Shown here piece after piece: positions 38,701-51,647 of a stretch of DNA of 64,000 bases (positions within the stretch are counted from its first letter, which is position 1; each line of letters begins with the position of its first letter). Origin of the DNA: Todiramphus chloris collaris (lineage: Eukaryota; Chordata; Aves; Coraciiformes; Alcedinidae); the NCBI GenBank assembly GCA_025345505.1, contig JANVCC010000018.1, positions 53,063,411 to 53,127,410 of the forward strand. The letters are read 5' to 3'. Below the pieces are notes generated by a model that saw only the letters and a list, made by a program, of their open reading frames with translations, was not told where the DNA came from and made no database searches. The position numbers were made by a program, and so were the translations under genes.

Positions 38701-38963
38701 GTCGGATCAAAAGCAGGGTTTCTTCTGTTTGTGTCTCTCTCAGATCTCCTGCCCAGAGGTGGAGCTAGTTGGAGGGTGTATTTCAGATAGAGAGTGTTGG
38801 AGAACAGCAGTACTGGAGGTTACACAGCTGCCAACCAAGCAAGAGTCAGGCGCTGAGCTCTAAACCACTGACAAAGAAGAACAGGAGAAGGAGAAACCAG
38901 ATGCCTAATGCAGTGAATCCATTTATCTTTCTAACATTGATCTCTGACTGACATTAGACTGAC

Positions 38964-39292
38964 ATTATGTTTACAAATATCTGCAGGGTGGGTGTCACGC
39001 AGAAGGGGCCAGTCTCTTTGCAGTGGTGCCCAGTGACAGGATAAGAGGTAATCGTCGCAAGCTGAAACACAGGAAGTTCCACCTCAACATGAGGAAAAAC
39101 TTCACTGTGAGAGTGACAGAGCCCTGGAACAGGCTGCCTAGGGAGGTTGTGGAGTCTCCTTCTCTAGAGACTTTCAAGACCCACCTGGATCTGTTCCTGT
39201 GTGGCCTGCTCTAGCTGTTCCTGCGCTGGCAGGGGGGTTGGACTTGATGTTTTCCAGAGGTCCCTTCCAACCCCTGCCATTCTATGATTCTA
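38964..39292 (+). mobile_element. CR1 LINE, short 3' fragment
   Basis: The plus strand reads the last ~80 codons of the CR1 reverse-transcriptase ORF (YKYLQGGC, LFAVVPSDRIRGN, VRVTEPWNRLPREVVESP) through its stop codon, then the short 3' UTR ending in the CR1 terminal motif CCATTCTATGATTCTA. It is heavily 5'-truncated. The remaining frame is intact over this piece, suggesting a younger copy than the one at 3.2 kb. It sits about 0.3 kb to the right of a GC-rich island-like segment. Confidence 0.93.
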
Positions 39293-41410
39293 GACTGGAT
39301 GGTGGAAGCAGGAGAAAGGAAAAAGTTTCAGAAAAAAAGTTATGTTGAGAACGTTTTACTTTTAAGAAAGACAATATTCTTTTGGGCAGGCATGACTTAA
39401 GACAGAATGAACTTGAGGAACTGATCCCTGAAATTAGTCTCACTGAAAAGTACTTGAAAAGGAAATTTAGCTGTGGTTTGTGAGCATGGGGACTTCTAGA
39501 AATTAATCTGATCTCCCACGTCAGAGGGAGAAGAGCAGGGAGGGGAGCAGGCTTTGCGCTGAAGGTATCAGATGGAAGTTTTGAGTCTCCATCCTCTGAG
39601 ACGGGCTGACTTGAGAAAGCACCGTATTTATAAATAGTAGTTTATGACACAACTTTAACACATTTAAAATTTAAAAATCTGAATCTAAGTGTTTAGTAAC
39701 TATTCTTTGCAGTATGACAAATGATGTTTCAATATTTGCATGCCCAGGCATCATTAAGCTTCTTGAAAAATAAGCCTAAAGCACTATTTTTGCACCTAAC
39801 AGTGGCTTGCTTTTCAGATTTCCAAGGGGCCCAGCCATCATCACTGACTCCAGAGGAAGCTCTTGGAAGTAGATCAAAAAGAGAAGGGGAAGAGGGGAAG
39901 AAAACAGATTGTGGAGCCAGATCCTGCTTCCTCATTATCTGGGACCAACACAGCCACAGTGCACCCAGTAGCTAGTGACGGGAAGCTCCGAGCTGAACAA
40001 ATGGCTTCCAACTATCTTTTGTCTGTAGAGCAGTACACAGAAATCAAGCAGCCAGCAAACAAATATTTACTGCCTTCTTACTGCAAAATGAATGGTGATG
40101 CACTCTCCGGCATCTGGGGGCTGCCACAGCATGAGCAGAGATGGGAAGGAGTGCATCATGACATTAATTCCTTGGCTGAACAAGGAGTTGCATCAAGGGC
40201 AGTGCCACACTGTTTCAGAAGGGCGTTCATCCCACACACAACTCTCTGGGCCCCTTGTGCACACAGAGCAGCTGCTAAAGGACTTCACAGCTATTCCTCT
40301 AAAGCTTGCTCCCATTATATCTCTCTCTCTCCTCTCCTTATTTTTTTTCCAGAGAGAAAGAAAAAAAACCCAGTAGATCAGATATTTTACTGGCCTGACA
40401 TGAGGACCAGGAGCTAAATGCCGTGTTTTCCATCTTCATTGTAAGAATAGAATTTGAGGGCAGCAGACAGGGCTTGTTACAAGTTCCTGAGGCTTTTTGA
40501 GCTTTTGAGCCTCAGGAAATTTTTAAAAAGTCAAACGAAGCCAAAAGGGAGAGGTAAGCATGGTTTTGCTTTCCACACTTGCTCAGTATTTCTGCCACTG
40601 GTCCAATGAAAGCTGGGATCTGCTTCTTCACAGAGAAAAAGGTTTGAGTACTGTGAGCAAGAGACAGGCAGTTTTATTTGGTGGGTTTTTTTTTTTCATG
40701 TTAATTCAAATAAAGCATATTTGCTAGATGTTATTTGTGAGGGCAACTGCATATTCATGTCACCCTTCACACCTCAAATTAGATGAATACTTGCTAGCTT
40801 AGGAGTTAAATATGATAAGAAGCAACAAAGGGGCAGTGGGATCCACAGCAACTCTAATGAAGTTGAACAGTGAGGAAAAGGCAGGTGCTGATGGTAGAGG
40901 TGAAGGCTTAAAACTCATGTAATCTACTTCATCTGGGACTGGCTGACTTGGCCAGATGATGAAACACATGGACATTTATAGATACATGTTTTATATAATG
41001 AAAAAGGTTTTGCTCGTTTGCTGGACTGAGTTTGCATGTGGAAATTTAGGAAAATGCACATAAATAATTCCTATGGTATGACTTTTTTTTTTTTTTCCCC
41101 TAGAAAAGCTGAACAGAATTAATTAAAAAAAACACTATGAAAAAAATATACTGATTACTGCATTAAAATTTAAGTTGAAATTTACATAAACATAAAAATT
41201 GTTTTAGACTGTTAGGACATCCTCAAAAATACCCTCACACATAGACAACTTCTGATATCATATTAGTGTTGAGGACTGTGAGAGAGAGACAGAAAGTCCT
41301 AACAGAAGGGAAGGAAAATCATCAAAGGATTTACATTCTACCAGGGACCATCTATTTCAAAGGAAAGGATCATCTGTCACCCTTACCAAAAAAATAAATA
41401 AAAATAAAAA

Positions 41411-41436
41411 TCAGATTTTGGAGCTCCCTCTGCTGG
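41411..41436 (-). promoter_or_regulatory. CTCF-like motif in a duplicated 26-bp block, copy 1
   Basis: Minus strand CCAGCAGAGGGAGCTCC resembles the CTCF core (CCAGCAGGGGGCGC). The 26-bp block matches another at 48786-48811 at 23 positions. Binding is inferred only from the motif. Confidence 0.35.
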
Positions 41437-43600
41437 ACTCAGTTACTTTTTTCTTTCCTTTTGCATGTCTGCCACAGAAACTTTAAAAAACCCACAACAT
41501 TTTCAGCAATAAACTTCACGTTTCACATGGCCATGTGATATTAAAGAAGATGAGGTTTTTGGGTTTAGTTTTTTTTTTTTGCTCTACATAAAAAGAGCAA
41601 ATGCATGTAAAGCAGTGCTGCTTGCTCTACAACTGGAAAAAAAAATCATAAGTGGGATTTAAAGATTGACTGTACTACCAGTGGGATTTTTTTTTGCTAT
41701 TTTTTCTCTCTTTTTTTGGAGCATGGGAATTCACACTTACAAAGGATTTTTTTTTTATTTCCCCCGCCCCCTCGTGTTCTCTTTCTTCTCTCTACCAAAT
41801 CAACAGGGACTCAATCCTACAATTCTGCGATCCTACGTTCAAAGAATAACGAAGGGCATTCTCAATAACACTGCTGCAGGAATGAGCCTCAGAGGTAGTG
41901 CCAAATACTGTATTACTCATGACATACATGCAGCAGAGCTGACACAGTTATGAGAAGTTCACACCTAAAAATGTAGCTGTGAGTGTAATTGGGCAGTGCC
42001 CCAAGTGTCTGGTTTAGTTCCTGTTGCCCTGTGAGACTGACATTTTGGGACGAGAGCTTGGAGCACGGCAGAAAGTGTGTCAGCTCAGGCAGGGTGCCAT
42101 TTTAAACAGCCATCTTAGGATGGGACAAAGCACACTGTGGGAAAAGATTTTTTTCTTTACCAACCATAAAATGCATTTAAATGCCTTCCTCAAAGGCATC
42201 TCCTCTCAGCTTTTATCACCTCTATTCCTTTATTCTTCCAGCCCTTTGTCTGCAGCCAAGCCAGGCCGCTGGCTTCAGCCACTGGGGTGTATCAGCTGCT
42301 CTGCTCGTAGTAGGATCATTTAGTTCAGCGCCTGCCTAGCCAGGCTAGCGTGGAACATACTTGGCACAGGTTATTGGCAAGCCTGGATACGCGCCGAGAC
42401 TTCACAGAGATAGTTAAAAAGAGATGTGTTCATCCTCCCAGATCCAGCACTCACAAGTTGCATATAGAGCTATTTATATAAATATATATGTCTGCATTCT
42501 ATTCATATATAATCAATATAAACTTATGGTAGAAGAGATAATAAAGAAAGACCGTTCTTGGCTTCTGTGTGGATTGGGGTGGGGGTGTGTGCTTTCAGGA
42601 GGCTGAGATATGGCAGTGAAAAGAGCTATGTGAAAATAAGAGATTGAGGTTGTGAGGTCAGTGCTGAAGAAAGTGAAAAAAAAAAAGAGAAAGAATAGGG
42701 CCACTGGGAAGGAATAAAAGGTGGGAGAGCAAAGGAGACAGGAAGGCTGAACATCACAGGCTGGGGAGAAGAAGGACACTATTGTAGGGACAAAGGCAGA
42801 GTGCCACCATGTCTCACAGTCCTCTTTTTCAGAACTCGCCTCTCACTCCCCGCATCAACCTACACAGAAAGGAACACGAGAAGTCACTTTTTTTCTTTCT
42901 CTAGACAGGCAAAAGAAGCATCTTATGCTTCCTAGCTCCTTGTTACTTTTCATCTTTTATTCCCATAAGTACAAGCCCTTCCCTTTCAACATTAGGTTTA
43001 AATACTTTGCTGAAAGCTCCAGATGATAAATGTTGGTCATCAACATTATTCACTGATATACTGTAAACATTGTTCAAGACGTAATGGTACAAGCAGGGCT
43101 AACCCAATGCCAGCAGTGACACTGCTGCTACAGATTAAGAGAGAGTGCCTTGAATCAATACAATACTAAACAGACCACATCCCACTTTAATAATTACATT
43201 AGACTGCTGAATTTAGAATGTTATTTCAGTGGTTCTTTGAATATGAGATCATGTCTGATAACTTCATATAACTTTATTTAGTTTACTTTCTTCAAGAAGA
43301 ATAGTAATAGGGACGTAATCTCCACGACAGCTGTTAAGAGACTAGTATTTATTTCCTGGGTACAGTTACTTGACAGAGGATAGACTTACAGAAGGGTAAT
43401 ACCACTGTTTAAGGTTAGAGGTCAATGTGCATTAATTCTAGGAGTTTCATCCTTTTATCTTTATCTTCCTTTTTAAGCACCAAATGCAAAAGAAATATAC
43501 AACCATTAAAAGCACCACATTGAGAATTAATCACAGGAGAAGAGGGAGATCTAATAGGGAAAGCAGAATAGGTAAAGTGAGTCAAAAAGAAGAAGAAGGA

Positions 43601-43680
43601 GAGGAGAGGAGAGGAGAGGAGAGGAGAGGAGAGGAGAGAAGAGAAGAGAAGAGAAGAGAAGAGAAGAGAAGAGAAGAGAA
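43601..43680 (+). repeat. Compound pentanucleotide array (GAGGA)7(GAGAA)9
   Basis: Eighty bases of perfect 5-bp units: seven GAGGA (43601-43635) followed by nine GAGAA (43636-43680), with no interruption in either phase. The tract is pure purine and continues leftwards into AGAAGAAGAAG. It creates a long R/E/K-rich frame on plus and S/L-rich on minus; neither is a gene. Confidence 0.97.
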
Positions 43681-46600
43681 GAGATTATGCTTCCCTTTCT
43701 TCTGTATTTATTCTCCCTGGAGCTTGATGGCACGCAGGCCAACAATTGCTTCATGTTTTCAGGGTACTGCTTTCATGGCTGCTGAGCTGGGCCTGTTCTT
43801 GGGATCCCCTTGGATACAGCTGGTGGCTGCAGCTGCCAGCAGCTGCCTGGGCAGCCCGTAGCTTGAGCACCACAGCACGGCTAGAAGGAAGCCCTGAGGA
43901 ACAGAGGGCTGATGGGATTTTTTCCTAACCTTTTGTCCCCAGGCTGTATTTCCAACATTCTTCTAAGAGGCCACGGCATGGGAGGGGTGCCTTATTTTCA
44001 AATTCTGCTGATGTTGTTAGCTGTGCAAACTTCTAACAGATCACCTGAGGTCCATGCTGTTTAATTTCTGAAATGCCACAGGAGGTGGCAAACAGAGATT
44101 GTGCAGTTCATTGGCAGATGTTGCTGTTATCGTGTCTGGGGGGGGGCGTGGGTACGTTCCTGGTAGTCACATTAAACAACAACAGCTAAAGTTGATTTCT
44201 TTCTTACCATCTGTTCCCTTTCTGGTTTGTAGACACCTGGAAGAAAAGGGTATCTACTCGGACCCTAAGTATTGGCTCACAGGAATAAGGATTATACAGA
44301 AAGAGTCACGCTATTTGTGGCAACAGGTGACAACAGCTCTTTTAGGAAGTTTATATTGGATATTGATATGTCAGCAGCTTCTGTTTGATTATGAATCTGG
44401 AGAGACTACACAATATGGAACATACTTTGGAAAAAAACACAGTAGAGAGTCCATCTTGGGGGCAGGTTATTAGCTCACGCAGAACAGAGGTGGCATCTGA
44501 TGTCCTCTTCATTTTGACAGTGTTTACTTTCACACGAGTACTTTAAGAAACATCCAGTTCTGAGAAACTGAAAGAATGCAGAGAAAAACATCCATTTTTA
44601 CTCCAAATGTATTTTTATGTCAACTCCCCAGTGCTTATGGTTTGAATGAGCATAAACTGCACAATACCATCGGAAAGTAAGCCCACGCGTAGTTTTTAGT
44701 ACCAGAAAATAAATCCATTTATTTAGTGCAGGAACAGCAATCAATTGCTATTCTCACTGATTCTGTCAAGATTTTAAAAATACACTTGCCTGGTATTGAG
44801 GTACTTTTCCTTTCCAGTCTATTTCTCATGAGTCCTCTGTTCTCCTCCAGAAGATCACCAGCTTTGTGACCAGAAAGCTCTGCAACATGGGCCAAAAGTG
44901 AAAGCGCGAACTTTTCACATCCCAAGATACTATGGGCTGCAGTGAAGGCAACAGGTTTTCCATGACTTCCTCTTACTCTATAATGAACCAAAAGGTTCCT
45001 GGTGTAGTTGCTTTCCCCTCAATGGGCTCATCAGACTTCGCCTGTACTGGGAAGAAAAAGCAAGTCACTGTCAAGTGTCAAACTTATCTCCCCCAAAAGC
45101 AAAAAATAATGGTGGATGTATCCATGACTATATAAGAATAATCTTAAGGATGAATATTATTAATTAAGATCTCACTTTATGAGGGAGCTCTCTAATCCCT
45201 ATGTTGCAAGAAGAGTGCATAACTACTTCTTTTGGAAGAAAGGTGAGCTGGTGCCCTGTGCACATATTGATAACCTGGAAACCTAAAACTACTTCAGGTT
45301 GTGAATCCTAGTTGTAAAAAGGCCATATCTAGGCTCTGGGCCAGGTATGCTCTACAGCATGTCCTGCTCTCCTGATTTCACAGCTGAGTTCCTGTCAGAA
45401 ACTTGCACTGCTGCCTTCTGGGGTGTGCGCCCACATTTTTTTCCTATGGAAGTAAGCACATGTCCTAGGGAAAAGGGATGGTGAGAGTTCAGGTCAAAGC
45501 AGAACAAAGATGAGATGCCTTTGGGGCATGTGCCTAGACCCAGGACCTAGAAAGTGCTCCTATGTCCCATAATTTAGACACAGCTGAAGGTGCTTAACCA
45601 CCACCTTCAAATTCATGTTGCATGTGCTCCAGAAACGCTCCTTCACGCGACCTTTTTTATGATTTATCCAGGCAGTGGCTCCAAACTTCAGCCAGAACAA
45701 GCCATCTAAATGCTTGCAGAGTATCTATTCTTCAGCTTTTGCTTGGCCTTATCATATAGATAATACAATAAATACTGTAATTCTGACTGCCACTTCATTT
45801 TCTGCAGGCATTTCACTCTACTGGTTTTGATTAATTCAAAGCCCAGTGTCTCTGCTCCTGCTCTGTCCTAGCAAACAGACATTCCAGATCCAGAAACAGA
45901 CAGTTAAATTTAGTAAACACTTAATGTTCATCTTCTGTACGATTTAAACTGACACACTGACCTAATTAGCTTTTTGGCATCACAAACACTCTTAGCTTAG
46001 GGAGGGTGGTGGTTCTTTGGCAGTAACAGGAAACAGATATTTCTTGTAATGTTTGCTTGTTTTAGGCATCTCACATAGAATAGTTAAGAGGCTCTGATGG
46101 TGGCAGTTTGGATGAAGAAGTAAAATTAATTTGGACCGTCTTATCAGCAATATCAATCTGCCAACGCTGAGTTCACGAAGCAAATGTTTTTACTTAGTTT
46201 AGGTCAACTGACACAAGCTTATCATGCTAGGAATAAAAATAAAGATTTTTCTCTCAATTTGTTTTTTTTAAAAGCATCTGTATGATTTTTATATTAAAGC
46301 CCTGAAATTCCTCCGTATACTAGATAGGGCATTTTCTAGAACTCATCTTCTAAAATTAGAGCTCTGAAGTTAATATATCCATCACTTACCAATTTCTAAT
46401 AAGAAAGCCTTTTGGAAAGGTCATTTTAACTTACATATATGGGGAAATAAAGCACTTTATTTTACTCCCATTCTCAAAAGACACCCTGTTATCTTGAGTC
46501 CTGAACAGTGAGCAGAAACAGAGTTCCTTGACTCAGAATGAGAATTGTTCAGTGAATGTAGAATGAATTGTCTAAAATCTGTATCTTGAATGTCCTCACT

Positions 46601-48194
46601 TTGTATGAGGCACGCAGCTGACAACTGTGCAGCACAAGACATACAAGACCTGTAGTTGTATCTGCACCGGCTTACTTCTGTGTCTGTAGACACCTGTAAC
46701 AGATGCCTTCTGCCCTCATCATGCTGCCAGAGGAAGAGAATCTCAGGAGTGACCCCAGAGGTGCACTGTTCTGTCCCAAGGCAGGCTAATGTTTGTTTGT
46801 TTTTAAGACCTTCAGTGATGAGGTTGTCAGAGTCTCTCTGTAGTCACTGACTGCTGAACTCTGGGCTCCAAGCATGTGCATCAAGCTTTGCTTAGGTATC
46901 TGCTGGTGGGCAGGTCTGCAGTGCCCTCAGGCTTGCTCCTGGATGTGATTGTCAAACTGGCTGGAACTCCCCCCAAAGGGTCAGGTACAGGTGGGCTCCC
47001 CCAGGCCCTGCTCCAGCTTCAGGACACACCTGAGCACATGTGTGCTCTGCAAACAAAGCTATGAATGCCTCCTGATGAAGAAACTGTTGACTGATGTTAA
47101 AAGCAATCAAAGATTGTCTACAGATAGAAACTGGAGTTTCAACTTGAACCTACTATCAGTGCTTGACAAAAGCTTTGACGGTTTCTATCCTTACATCCCA
47201 TAGGTCCAAGACCAATTCTTGCTGATGGATGAACTGTCATCACTACCTGGTGTGTTAGATAAGGGAGGGAAGGGGGGAGGGAGCAAAGTGGCTGAATTCT
47301 GTGAAGTTTTAATCGCCCACCAAAGAAGCATTTGAAAGATGGCGAAACATTAAGGTTAAGTAACAGTCTCCTTAGTCAGAGCATTTATGGGCCACTGGAA
47401 ATAGCTGGGGAATGGTAGATACTTCATCAGAAACCAGGAATAAAGAAATACAAATGTCATCAGTTACAGAAAGTGTGTTTCAGATTAGAGGAAGGGGGCT
47501 GGTAAATGCATACAACACAGGGAATTTGGCAATACCACTGTAACAATCAGAGAAACAGAAGAGAAATCACAAAAAGGTCATTTTAGGAGATATTGGTAAT
47601 TACTGGGTTTATAGCACTGGTCAAAGCTGTTTGGTTTTTTTTAAATTCAGAAAGATCTGTGTGTTGCTACCAGTAAAAGAGAATGAGAACAAACCACTTT
47701 TGTCTCTTTCCCAGAGAGAGAAGAAGTCACTCAAGAAGAAAGAGTTTTCAAGAGCGTTCAGCTCAAACCTGGTTTGCTACCAATTAAGCTAATGCTAATC
47801 GGCTTAATGCTCATGTTGATGTTAAGTATGTTATTGAGGAAAGGATGAGAAGTACCAAAGCCATCCCTGCCTTGGACACTGCTGACAAGGAACCTTCAAT
47901 TATGCAGCTCTCAGCGATAATACATTGCACTGAGAGGCTATTTAATTTCTCTCCAGTTCCTTTTGCTGAAAGAAATAATTAAAGGTAGAAGCGGTCCTTG
48001 ACTACATTTAGCAAAGAGATCTGAGATCCTGGCCAGCTCATTCTACAACTGTGCTGATTTTCAGTCTGAGATTTTGACAGTTAGATGATTTCCAGTAACA
48101 TTTCTCCTTGGCCGGGACCGTTTCTTACCCTGAGCTGAAGAAGGTGTCATGCCAAAAGCCTGTGCCAGGGAGGATATCAAGTTTGCTGGCCTGA

Positions 48195-48284
48195 TCATAG
48201 AATCATACAATCACAGAATGGGTTGGAAGGGACGTTTAAAGGTCACTCAGTCCAACCCCCCGCAGTGAGCAGGGACATCTTTAA
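48195..48284 (-). mobile_element. CR1 LINE, 3'-terminal remnant
   Basis: About 90 bp matching the CR1 3' end in reverse orientation: terminal repeat TCATAGAATCATACAATCAC, then GGTTGGAAGGGAC and CAGTCCAACCCCC. It contains only 3' UTR-type sequence and no coding part. The variant spelling (GGTTGGAAGGGAC rather than GAGTTGAAAAGGAC) suggests a different CR1 subfamily from the copy at 3.2 kb. Confidence 0.88.
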
Positions 48285-48785
48285 GAAAGCATCCCATAGC
48301 TGACTCCATGCTCCATGTCCCTCGGTGTCCCGGCAGCCATCATAATGGAATTGATTCTAAAAATAAGAAGACATGTTGTGACCCAGGGCAGGACACTCTG
48401 TTGAGGTATCGTATCTCTCCATTTGGAAAAGAGCATTTTAATGTCAGAGTCTGGCTCTTCACCATGGCTTCCTGTTAAGTGCAACGGCCTCAGGTAATAA
48501 GGGCAACAGCGCTGACATGTAATGTATGAAGATAGAGTCTGGCATATCAGTTGCTAAGTGGCAGATCTTACAATTACACTACAATTATTTCTTCCAACAA
48601 ACACTGGTACTACAAAGACCTTTTCAATTTCATTTTAAGCGTGTCAGGAGAGTACTGCTACCCAAAGAAAAGTGACATCATTTTGCTGGTGTGATTCCTG
48701 GGACCCTCTTTAGTGACCGACCGGTGTTTTCCACAGCACTGGGCTCCCAAGGGCGTTTATCACTACAAAGGAAAAAAAGACGAAT

Positions 48786-48811
48786 TCAAATTTCGGAGCT
48801 CCCTCTTCTGG
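48786..48811 (-). promoter_or_regulatory. CTCF-like motif in a duplicated 26-bp block, copy 2
   Basis: Minus strand CCAGAAGAGGGAGCTCC, a weaker form of the block at 41411-41436. Both copies follow an A-rich stretch on the plus strand, so they may be remnants of one old repeat family. Confidence 0.25.
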
Positions 48812-49873
48812 TTCCACATCAACTTTCACTCACAACTGGTTTCCCTTCTCTCCCGACCGATCGTTATCACTTAATGAATTGTAAGCTTAAACGCTGTACT
48901 GTTATATTAAAGAAAATAAAGGTGCTACAGTGCTTATCAGAGCATGTGTCTGCAACAGTTGATATTGCATTGGGAAAAAAAAAACCCTGACATTCCTCTA
49001 ACAAGGAGAGAAAAGGTTTCTTTTTCTAAGGCTAGCTTCAGGACTTGCAAATGAGTAGTGCATGCACACCAGTTTTTCCTGGAAGCACATGCCACTATCA
49101 CTCTGTTCTTCCACAGATTCCTAACGTGTGTGCACTCATATTATGTGACCACTTTAACATGTCTTACAGTCCAAGTATGAACAAAGTAAACCAGGAAGAA
49201 AACACTATGAAAATGCTGTGCATAAGCAGACACTGCAAAGAAACTAGGTGTAGGGTTTAACACTCATTCTTTATCCAGCTTATTTCAGTGATACATGGTC
49301 TACAACTTCCCTCGGTTTTATTTAAAGTATTTTCTTGTTGTCACGTGCGTCAATGGCACTACAGGTTTTCAGAGTTTGCTGTTCCAAGCCGTACCCAGGC
49401 TCAGTGTGCCCCACACACAATCACACGGATATTTCAGGTGTGTGTGGTAAAAAAACAGCCAAACAAGTGAGAAACATGACAGTCAGACATCAGAACCAGT
49501 GTATGTCCAAGGTATTTCTCCAGTTTCATTGTCCTCACTGCCTTCAAAGAGAGCTCAGTTGGGTTGGGTTGGGTGTTTTTTTTAATCAATTGGCTCACTT
49601 TGCTTACAACTGGTGGGCTGTGAATGCAAATTCTCAGAGATTAAAATGAACCTCTCCAGTGTGATGGGCAGCAGCTCATCTCCCATTGCCCTGCAGCAGA
49701 TATGTCATTGCGGGCGAGTTTGCAGATACAGCCTCCAAAGTGCACAGGACCAAACCTGAGAGTCAAGCCTTTCTGGGACAGGCTTTTGACCCGCATGTAA
49801 TGCTCTCCCCTGTGAAAATCACAGTTTTCTACTCCAATGTCTTTTGGTGATAACTATCAAATAGCTTTAAGAG

Positions 49874-49910
49874 ATAAAATATCATTATGGTAATAAAATA
49901 TCATTATGGT
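49874..49910 (+). repeat. Perfect 19-bp tandem duplication
   Basis: ATAAAATATCATTATGGTA at 49874-49892 is repeated at 49893-49910 (18 of 19 bases, then diverges). The lack of mismatches suggests a recent slippage event. Confidence 0.9.
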
Positions 49911-51647
49911 CAAGTATTTAATGAATGGATTAAAGGTGTCTGAAAACAGGTTATAGAACTTTTCTTCCTTCTTTCTTGTAGCTAACCCACTGTTTTTGCA
50001 AGTTAACCTGCAATAAATTCCAACCAACCTCGAGTCTGCATGTCAAAATGGAGCCTATAGAAATGTTTAATAGTGGAGGCACACAGCCCTCAGTGGGGCT
50101 GATAAAATACTAATGGAGAGCCACAGTGTAATTACAGGAACAGCTGATTGAATCAAGGTAGCACTTAACAGACTAGGGTCATTTCAAATCTAATGATTAC
50201 ATGGCATTACATCATCATTTCCAGTGATAACCACTACAAGGTGCTTAGAGATGGAACTTTCAACTCTGGAACAATTTAATTTACATTTTTAATCACTAAT
50301 ATAGAACAAAAAGAAACCCTTATATTTTCTCTATGTTCACTGAGAGAACAGTGTATTTTTAGTTCCAGGTTTTTTGAACAAAAGATTTCTTTCTAAAGAT
50401 TAGAAGGCTACTTAGTTCTGAATATTGACAACTGGATAATGGACTCATAAATATATGCTGCTGAGCCAAATCTTGTGAAGGTCATTAGAAGATCATCCCA
50501 CTGAAGTCACTGGAAATATTCTTTTTGATTCTTGTGGAAACTGGAATGACCCACTAGACTAGTGACTTCAAGTTTTCAATCTTCCTAACATTCTATGGTG
50601 TGTATAGAAAACTATTTTGGCTTGAGTCTTTGTTATCTATTTAATCAAGAAAAAGATATTTCAGTGGTGCTGTTAATCACTGGCTATATAGTAGAGCAGA
50701 GCTGTCAGGCAGAAAGAAACTGCAAACCAGACGCTGTAAAAATTGTTTTTTACCAAACAAAACAGTTAACTTGCCATAGTTTAGGGGGAATTCATCCTAC
50801 CTCTGAATACAAAAGTAGACTTGGTGATTCTCAGTGTTTGTTGTAGTTTTTAGCTTTCATGTTTAATATTTCTGAGGGTTCCCGTGGTTAGAATTACCTT
50901 TAGGTGTTGCTAAGATGGAAGCTGTGATGCTTGCATAAGTACAACTGACTGACATTCTGACTCCGAGAAAAGAGCTGCACCAAGGCTGCCCTGCCATGGT
51001 CCTCAGCACACGTCTGCGTACGCCAGCTTACTTGGCAGTGCAGTGTTGGTCCAGATCCATGGATTGGGCCACAGCATCTCACTTACTGCTTACGCTGATG
51101 TGTGAGTGGCCATGTCAAGTGGCATCTCATATCGATTTGGGTTCCTCTCCACTGCAGGACGCTCACCCCGCAGAATTTTGGAGGTGTCAGTGGGTAGCGC
51201 TCTCTCCTAGCAGCTCACCTTCTGTTTCTGAACAATCTGTGACCTGAAAGAGCCTCTTATAAAATCATTGCTCTAGTGTGTAGGCACCTCTGCATTCAAA
51301 GACAGGCATTTTTACACCTCCATGTCTCCATGAAAGGGGGAATGGCGTAAAGCCGCCGTCCTACTAATAGTGTAGAGTGGGAGTGAAGCTGTATGCTTCC
51401 TTGAGCTAGATCATTGCTTCCAGACCACTGAGATAGGCTAGAAGCAGAACTGCAGGTGCACCTGCTCAAATTGCTGACTAGTCTCTCTCACACTGAAGAT
51501 ACAGAGGTGTTGTTTCTCTTCTGTGTGATGTTTTGTCCCGACAGCGAACAATGGCTTGTGGCAAGTAAAGTAGGTGCTTGGAATGAAGAAGGAAAACACT
51601 TCAGGACAAAGGCAAGTAACATTTCTGGAAATACGTCACTCACTTAC

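Larger units (their letters stand above)
39293..48194. other. Non-coding stretch
   Basis: No recognisable gene. It includes the 184-codon plus-strand frame at 39863-40417 (no homology seen, begins at TTG), the CTCF-like block at 41.4 kb, several T runs at 41.08-41.75 kb and the pentanucleotide array at 43.6 kb. An AT-rich motif cluster lies at about 47.78-47.83 kb. Confidence 0.55.

Noticed and set aside
38048-38863. Several overlapping frames of 76-137 codons
   Set aside because: Stop-poor GC-rich DNA; different strands and frames are equally open and none resembles a protein.
39863-40417. A 184-codon plus-strand frame
   Set aside because: It begins at TTG, shows no domain, no signal or membrane segment and no homology I recognise, and ends in low-complexity sequence. 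Kept only as a note.
43484-43861. A 125-codon R/E/K-rich frame
   Set aside because: The charged run is the translation of the pentanucleotide array.
49555-49580. TTGGG repeats resembling telomeric sequence
   Set aside because: Only three units and not the vertebrate TTAGGG motif.
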